From NCBI GenBank assembly GCA_023634235.1, contig JAMKCF010000004.1, forward strand, positions 5,125,202 to 5,189,201: 64,000 bases of DNA, given 5' to 3'. The DNA is from Pisaster brevispinus (lineage: Eukaryota > Echinodermata > Asteroidea > Forcipulatida > Asteriidae). Both the position numbers and the translations under genes were made by a program. Under the pieces are notes generated by a model, which did not search any database, was not told where the DNA came from, and was given only the letters and a program-made list of their open reading frames with translations. Below, one piece after another: positions 58,604 to 64,000 of the stretch (position 1 is the first letter of the stretch; each line of letters starts with the position of its first letter).

Positions 58604-58805
58604 TGGGCACCCGTCTTAAATTTGACGGGTGCCCTGCCTCGACCGTGATGATTACGCAGTTGAGGCAGGGCACCCGATGATTAGACAGGTGCCCTTTCTT
58701 AACAGTGACGACTATGCTGTAGAAAGGGCACCTGTCAAATTTAAGACGGGTGACCTGCCGCAACCATTACGACTAGACTACGCGGTTGAGGCAGGGCACC
58801 TGTCG
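58604..58805. repeat. Array of stem-loops built on GGGTGCCCTGCCTC / GAGGCAGGGCACCC
   Basis: Four stems: 58,605-58,615 with 58,624-58,634; 58,627-58,640 with 58,662-58,675; 58,686-58,699 with 58,721-58,735; and 58,748-58,759 with 58,787-58,799 (weaker). Loops of stems 2 to 4 all contain a GTGAYGAYTAYGC-like core. An outer pair, CACCCGTCTTAAATTTGAC (58,609-58,627) with its inverse at 58,734-58,752, encloses stems 2 and 3. No coding frame explains it. Confidence 0.85.
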
Positions 58806-59064
58806 ATACAAGCGAGTCTTTGGATCACTTTGTTTGACCTGGGGCGCTAAGTACGACCGCAGATGTCAAAATTTCGAGAACAAAAAAAGTTACTGGGTCT
58901 AATGTATCAATGACTTTTTTGAAAATGTCTAATAAAAGTATAGCGACAGCGTTATACTTTTAAGTTATATAGGGTCCCAAAATGTTTGACCCCCCTGAAA
59001 GCCCTAGTGTAGTATACAAAGAGTATAAAGGCTCAGGTCAGGGGAAAGCATGTACACAGTGTTG

Positions 59065-59190
59065 TAGTACTGCAAGTAAATGAACGCAGCGCAGTACTGC
59101 TACTGCTGGTACTACACTACTGTACTACTACAGTACTAGCATGACTAGCATGACTACTACCCCTAGCTACTGCTAGTACTATAGTAGTAC
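59065..59190. repeat. AGTACTACTAC-rich patch
   Basis: Irregular GTACTACTAC and GCTAGTACTA repeats, alike in style to 16,780-16,870. Non-coding. Confidence 0.6.
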
Positions 59191-59644
59191 AAGTACGGAC
59201 AACAATGATGAAGTAAACTGTACTCACTGAGTACAGGTGTGAGACCTACATGATGAGTACTGAGTAGTCATGTCTAGCCTACCCCTCCCTATAGGACCCC
59301 AAGCCCCAAGCCCAAGCCAAAATGTTATTATCAATATAAAATATGGGTCACCGTGACCATGGTCACTACATCATCTGATCATGTACTGACTGGCATGACT
59401 GGTGATAGGTCAAACTGGTCAAGACTCAAGGTGTACTTACATTACATTTTCAAGCACTGCCACTGCTTGGTCAACAATCAGATGACTGAGGACAGTAGTC
59501 GGACTCGTCTGACGTATGGCAGGTACTGTAGTATTTGACTTTTTAATTTTAGTAATTAATTAACTCGCACACAGAAGTGAGAAGAATCGGCCAGTCTCAG
59601 ATATAAATGTAGCTCACAAAAACGGTACCCGGTGGGTCCTACTA

Positions 59645-60703
59645 CAGTCATTTGACCAGTTCGGGATCACTTTTTGAATTCACATTGTTTTTGGTTGCAA
59701 TCTCTTTGACATTTTAAACAAAAAAGTTTATCAGTTTACCTAAACATGTTATAAAACTCACCAAGTATCCACTGACAAAAAAAGATTAGTACTTTTGAAG
59801 AGGCTTTGAGAAAAGTATTGTCACCTGTTTGACCAGTTCAGGATCAGTTGATTCTATTCTGAATCAGTAGCTTGCCCTCTATTGCAAACCAATACTCCCA
59901 TTCATAGAACTGTCTCTCAAGGACACAAACTTCACAAGTGTGTTGCCATAGACATGGACTTCCTTTCTCCAGAGAATTTCATGCAAGTGTATTCAACAGC
60001 AGCGCAAAAATCCAGCAACAAAAACACAAAACAACAGCAAAGGCAAATGAAAAGGTGAAGCACGCCTAAAAGCAACATTGACCCAAATATCTATTCTTAC
60101 AGTCGCAATTTCCTCCTCCAAGTTTCATTTTCTCACAAAAAAAACAATATTCCTACAAGAATTTGTTGAAGAAATGTATCTTAAAAGCAACAAATAAACT
60201 TTCAACTGCAGCAGTAAGATTTTACCTCACTGAGTGCGGCACCATTTGACGCAATGAGAGATGCTGAGTAGTGAGTGATCCCGAACTGGTCAAGGGTACG
60301 ATGCCCCCCAAAAGACGATTTCGGTAATTTCGTCTCCTCAAAAAAACAAGACGACTGCTCAGTATTTACCTGAAATATTTTTAACACATTCTAAGCATTT
60401 AACATAAATTGTATTCGCCCTGGCGTTCAAATTTTAAAGGTGAGAAGTTTTAACAGCGTTTTTCAACCAACATTTAAAAAAATATATAAATGATCAAAAT
60501 CGCAGACAAACTTCAAGAAAATGGCCATAATTTATTTGTTGATGAAGTTTGGAACCTTATTTTGGGTTTGTTGGTTTATTGCATGTTATTCTTCACATGT
60601 ATCAACAGAAATTGGTAATGTGAGAAGTAACTTAATTATGGGGTTGTTGCAAAGTTGAAGTGATCCCGAACTGGTCAATGATCCCGAACTGGTCAAATGA
60701 CTG
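59645..60703. mobile_element. Non-autonomous Tc1/mariner-like element (1,059 bp)
   Basis: Flanked by TA on both sides (59,643-59,644; 60,704-60,705). Terminal inverted repeats: CAGTCATTTGACCAGTTCGG on the left, CCGAACTGGTCAAATGACTG on the right. The CAGT...ACTG termini plus TA duplication are diagnostic of the Tc1/mariner/pogo superfamily. The right end carries the CCGAACTGGTCA motif twice, and further internal copies sit near 59,830 and 60,280. No transposase is encoded. Confidence 0.75.
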
Positions 60704-60778
60704 TACTTGCCGTCAACTCGCCGACTTGCCGTCAACTCGCCGTCAACTCATTTTCGTGCCGTCAACTCATTAAATATA

Positions 60779-61177
60779 CATCCAAAATTTATAAATGGGG
60801 CATGGAAGTGTTAAGTCTGGGCTAAACTACATATTTCTTATGGTTTTTGGTACAATTTCATTTATAAAAACGATTTTGTGTTGATAAATAAATAGTCGCA
60901 ATCTTTCCTTTTCACCGAGCTTGGACTGTACCATTCATGGTATGGGTGTGAAATGCAATGGGTGTGAAATGCAATGGATGGACAACAGAGGGCGCTATAT
61001 TGCAGACGGCTGAGGGTGGATGGTGCACTCTGTATATCAGAATATTGCTGCGTTTATACTATTTATTTATCAACACAAAATCGTTTTTGTAAATGAAATT
61101 GTACCGAAAACCATAAGAAATATGTAGTTTAGCCCAGACTTAACACTTCCATGCCCCATTTATAAATTTTTGATGTT
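60779..61177. mobile_element. Fold-back element with ~118 bp arms
   Basis: 60,779-60,896 and 61,058-61,177 are inverse copies with only about three or four mismatches (ACATCCAAAATTTATAAATG on the left; CATTTATAAAT-type AAATTTTTGATGT on the right). The spacer of about 160 bases has a duplicated GGTGTGAAATGCAATGG. It abuts the inner edge of the right large inverted-repeat arm. Confidence 0.85.
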
Positions 61178-61179
61178 TA

Positions 61180-63370
61180 AAAAGTAAAAATTTATTAAAA
61201 TCAGGAAACCCTGCTCAACATCATATCGCTTTGAGCGGTTGGGCTGTCCAGTGGCTACCTTTTAGCCACTGGACAGCCCAGTCGCCCAAATCAAATACAC
61301 TGTAACATGCATAGGCGGGAAACTCTCACCAGCTTGTGCTTGTAGAAAAGAAAACGTGCCGTTAGAATAAAACTAAAAGGTCATTGGTACGCGTTGGTCG
61401 AGTCAATTGCAATCATTCATTATTAATTTCCCCCTTCACAGTTGACCAGTAAAATGTTAATAAGGATGAAATTATTTAGCTCTAATGTAGTTTTCGTTCA
61501 TCGTCATGGTAATGTATTAAAAAAACGCATGACTAAGCAAGTGATCAGTGAGCAATTGATGCCAGGGATAAGCCTTCAAAAACTATTGTGTTCATCCTTA
61601 TCAAATATAATCGCCATAAAAATTACCGGTAGCCGTTAACGAGAGGCACTTATTGTTCCCTTGGGACTTCTGAACCTGATATAAACTATTATTCATTGCC
61701 GATATTAACGAAAGGGACGATAATTGTACGTAAACTTGCAAATAGTCTTCAATTTGAACCACGATTCTAGTTATTTCAAGCAAAAGCCTCGAAAACTAAA
61801 AATCTTTTCACCCAACTTCGCCTCGTGAAAACAAGTCGTTTGGGGTAATCATTTAGCACATTACACTTATAATAATCCTGCCCCCCAAAAAAAAAAAAAA
61901 AAATGCAGATAGATTTATGTGCCAAATCGTGTCTCTGATGTACAACAGAGCATTTAGGAGCTTAAGCGGGACCGAACCCTACGCCGTAATGGCTTTGCGC
62001 TCTGCTCACGCCAATTGTCTTTGAAAAAACCAGCATCCCTTTGCGAAAATTTGTTTTCACGGGCCTGGGTAATGGGCATGGTTTACGTGGGACCCGCAAC
62101 GACCCCTTGGTCTCTTGTACAAGAAGTGACGGCAACTGGCATTGGTTACAGACGAACTACAGATGAACTGTTTTTAACATAAATTCGGAAGCAAACTCAA
62201 TGCAACACCAGACATGATCAGTTAATAGTATCTGACTTGCTTGTGTACAACATTACCTATAGTCTATCTAAAGAAGACACGTGTAAACATTTTATCTCGA
62301 GGATCTTTGATTACCCTACACTGCTCAAAAACTAACTTAATTGGTATTACTATTAAGGATAAACACATTTGCTGCCGTATCGGTGCAGCGTAGTAGATAT
62401 TGCGATAAGTTTTCAACATCAAATTAATAAGTATGAATCGTTTGATGACGAGCGTTTTGAAAGCTTGTTGAAAGTACAAGGACACTTCTTGTTCTTGTGT
62501 GTATGTGAACATGTCTACGCATTAAAACCGAGGACTTTAGCAATAGGGATCCGGAAAAAAAACATATCGGGGACAGTCCTCGGTTTGTTTCGTGTACAAA
62601 ACCAATGGGAACGTCGCTAAAAAAAACTAAGTCCACAGCATGGGATGTCCTCGGTATTATACCATTTACACACTTGTGTGTGTGTGTGTGTGAGTTTGTT
62701 TTCACATTCAAACCGGGGACCTATAACAAAAGAGGACAATAGGGTCCCCGGTTGGGTAAAGGTCCCCAGTTGGAAATTGTGTACAAAACCAATGTGAGCT
62801 GTTGCCAAAAAGTTAGAGTCCAAACAAAAGAGGGACAATAGGAGGTCCCCGATTGGAGGTGTTTACACACTTGTGTGTGTGTGTGCCCTTACACGTGCCA
62901 ACTTATGGGGTGTTTTTAACAATGGAACAATGGACCCCACAAGGTGATTTCAATAGGAACAATTGGGCCCCACAAGGCAATTCTTTAGAAAAGGGAATAA
63001 TAGAACAACAATAGCAGTACCCCACGAACCGGATCCGTAAGGTTGTGTGTGTGTGTCTGTGTGTGTGTACTTAAATCGGTTGTAAATGAGAAAGAATTAG
63101 CCGTTGCAAATTGCTTACCAACCAGCAGAAGGACCTACGGTATAAATTCAAATAATAATAATAACAATAATAATAATAATAATTCGGTTGTACTCACATT
63201 TTGGGGGATCATGTTCGAAATTTGTAGATCACGGATGCAATTATTAAGTTTCAATTCGCTTGATGTGTAGAACAAGGCAATGTTGTTTCTGTTTGTTTGC
63301 TTGTTTGCTTGTCTGTTTGCCTGTTTGTCTGTTGGGCTGTTTGTATGTCTGTTTGTCGGGCTGGGCGGAC
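61180..63370. repeat. Right arm of the large inverted repeat (~2.2 kb)
   Basis: Inverse of 43,666-46,030, with point differences, a different number of CA-flanked units and lower palindrome content. The inner edge has the GTGGCTACCTTTTAGCCAC hairpin and CAGGAAACCCTG; the outer edge has (TGTTTGTCTG)n and GGGCGGACGAGAGATAC. Short open frames in both arms mirror each other and are not genes. Confidence 0.85.
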
Positions 63371-64000
63371 GAGAGATACATTGTGGGGTAAGTTTTAGGT
63401 AGGATGTGTAGTTGTGGGCTTTTTTTACATTGTGGCGCTGTGCCCACAAATGGCGGACCGTGCGTATTAGTTCACGAAGTGAAAGGAAATCCACACAATT
63501 TCGAGGGATAGTTGTGTGAATCATTAAGTTATACTTTTTTTAAATACTTCCGACCATAACAATTTCACACTAAACGCTTTTTATAGCCCAAAGCGCCCAA
63601 TCCAAGGAATGGTGTAAAATTACATTTTGGTTGATATCCTTCCAGACGAATTTTTTTCAAAACCCCAAAACGTCCAATGACGTCACCATGACCATCTTTA
63701 TACCACGTAAGTTATGTGAAAATCTGATGTGAAGAAAATCTTGCCAACGTTGTGCACACCCTTTAACGGTATAAAAGCCGCCATTGTCTGATAAGTTGAG
63801 TGAAAAAAAGATAGAAAAAAAGCTGCTCATATCATAAAACCTGTATCTGCTGGATCCCGCTTGTTTTCCCGCCAAAAAACAAATGCCAAATAAATAAATA
63901 AAATAAAATAAATAAACAAAAGCTGATTTAGAATCATTATGTGCACAATACTGAGTTGATTACCTGACTAACCTACCACCCCAAACGTCTGCTTATTCTG
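63371..64000. other. Right window edge, no gene recognised
   Basis: Contains a relic of the GTCAAGGACCAGTAT family tail (63,685-63,780) and an (AAATA)n tract at 63,888-63,918. Confidence 0.4.

Noticed and set aside
45417..61783. Matching 60-residue frames at 45,417 (plus) and 61,783 (minus)
   Set aside because: They mirror each other because the two large inverted-repeat arms are homologous; no start context, splice sites or family match.

Overview
This is a piece of animal nuclear genome, about 36-38% G+C by eye. Genes are split by GT/AG introns, lie far apart on both strands, and sit among microsatellites, tRNA-derived SINEs, LINE fragments and many small inverted-repeat (MITE-like) elements. 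A ciliary gene (CFAP100), an animal-type imidazolonepropionase (AMDHD1) and an intronless class A GPCR point to a metazoan. The style of the dispersed repeats suggests a marine invertebrate deuterostome, most likely an echinoderm. That placement is inference, not proof.

Layout. (1) 1-14.6 kb, minus strand: CFAP100/CCDC37. Thirteen coding exons were reconstructed with consistent intron phases, and the 3' end runs off the left edge. (2) 16.3-26.1 kb, plus strand, head to head with CFAP100: AMDHD1, eight coding exons, 432 residues, apparently intact. Intron 6 holds a very long TGAT microsatellite. (3) 26-35 kb: gene-poor, with a CA-flanked tandem repeat of about 176 bp and a decayed CR1/L2-like LINE reverse-transcriptase fragment. 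(4) 35,276-36,469, plus strand: a single-exon rhodopsin-family GPCR of 397 residues. (5) 36.5-43.6 kb: gene-free, dense in palindromes and terminal-inverted-repeat elements. (6) 43.66-63.37 kb: a block of about 20 kb bounded by two inverted copies of a 2.2-2.4 kb repeat. Inside it are a previously unlabelled four-exon gene of unknown function (53,281-55,583, plus), a broken two-exon gene (56,070-57,852, minus) whose last exon has a relative at 50,836-50,904 (plus), a Tc1/mariner-like element, a fold-back element and a striking array of stem-loops. (7) 63.4-64 kb: repeats only.

How it fits together: CFAP100 (axoneme) and AMDHD1 (histidine catabolism) are unrelated in function and may share the roughly 2.6 kb between their start codons as a promoter region. 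The GPCR stands alone. The orphan exons between 50 and 58 kb are the least explained part of the window. Exon boundaries come from reading splice sites, phases and recalled vertebrate orthologues; no alignment program was run.
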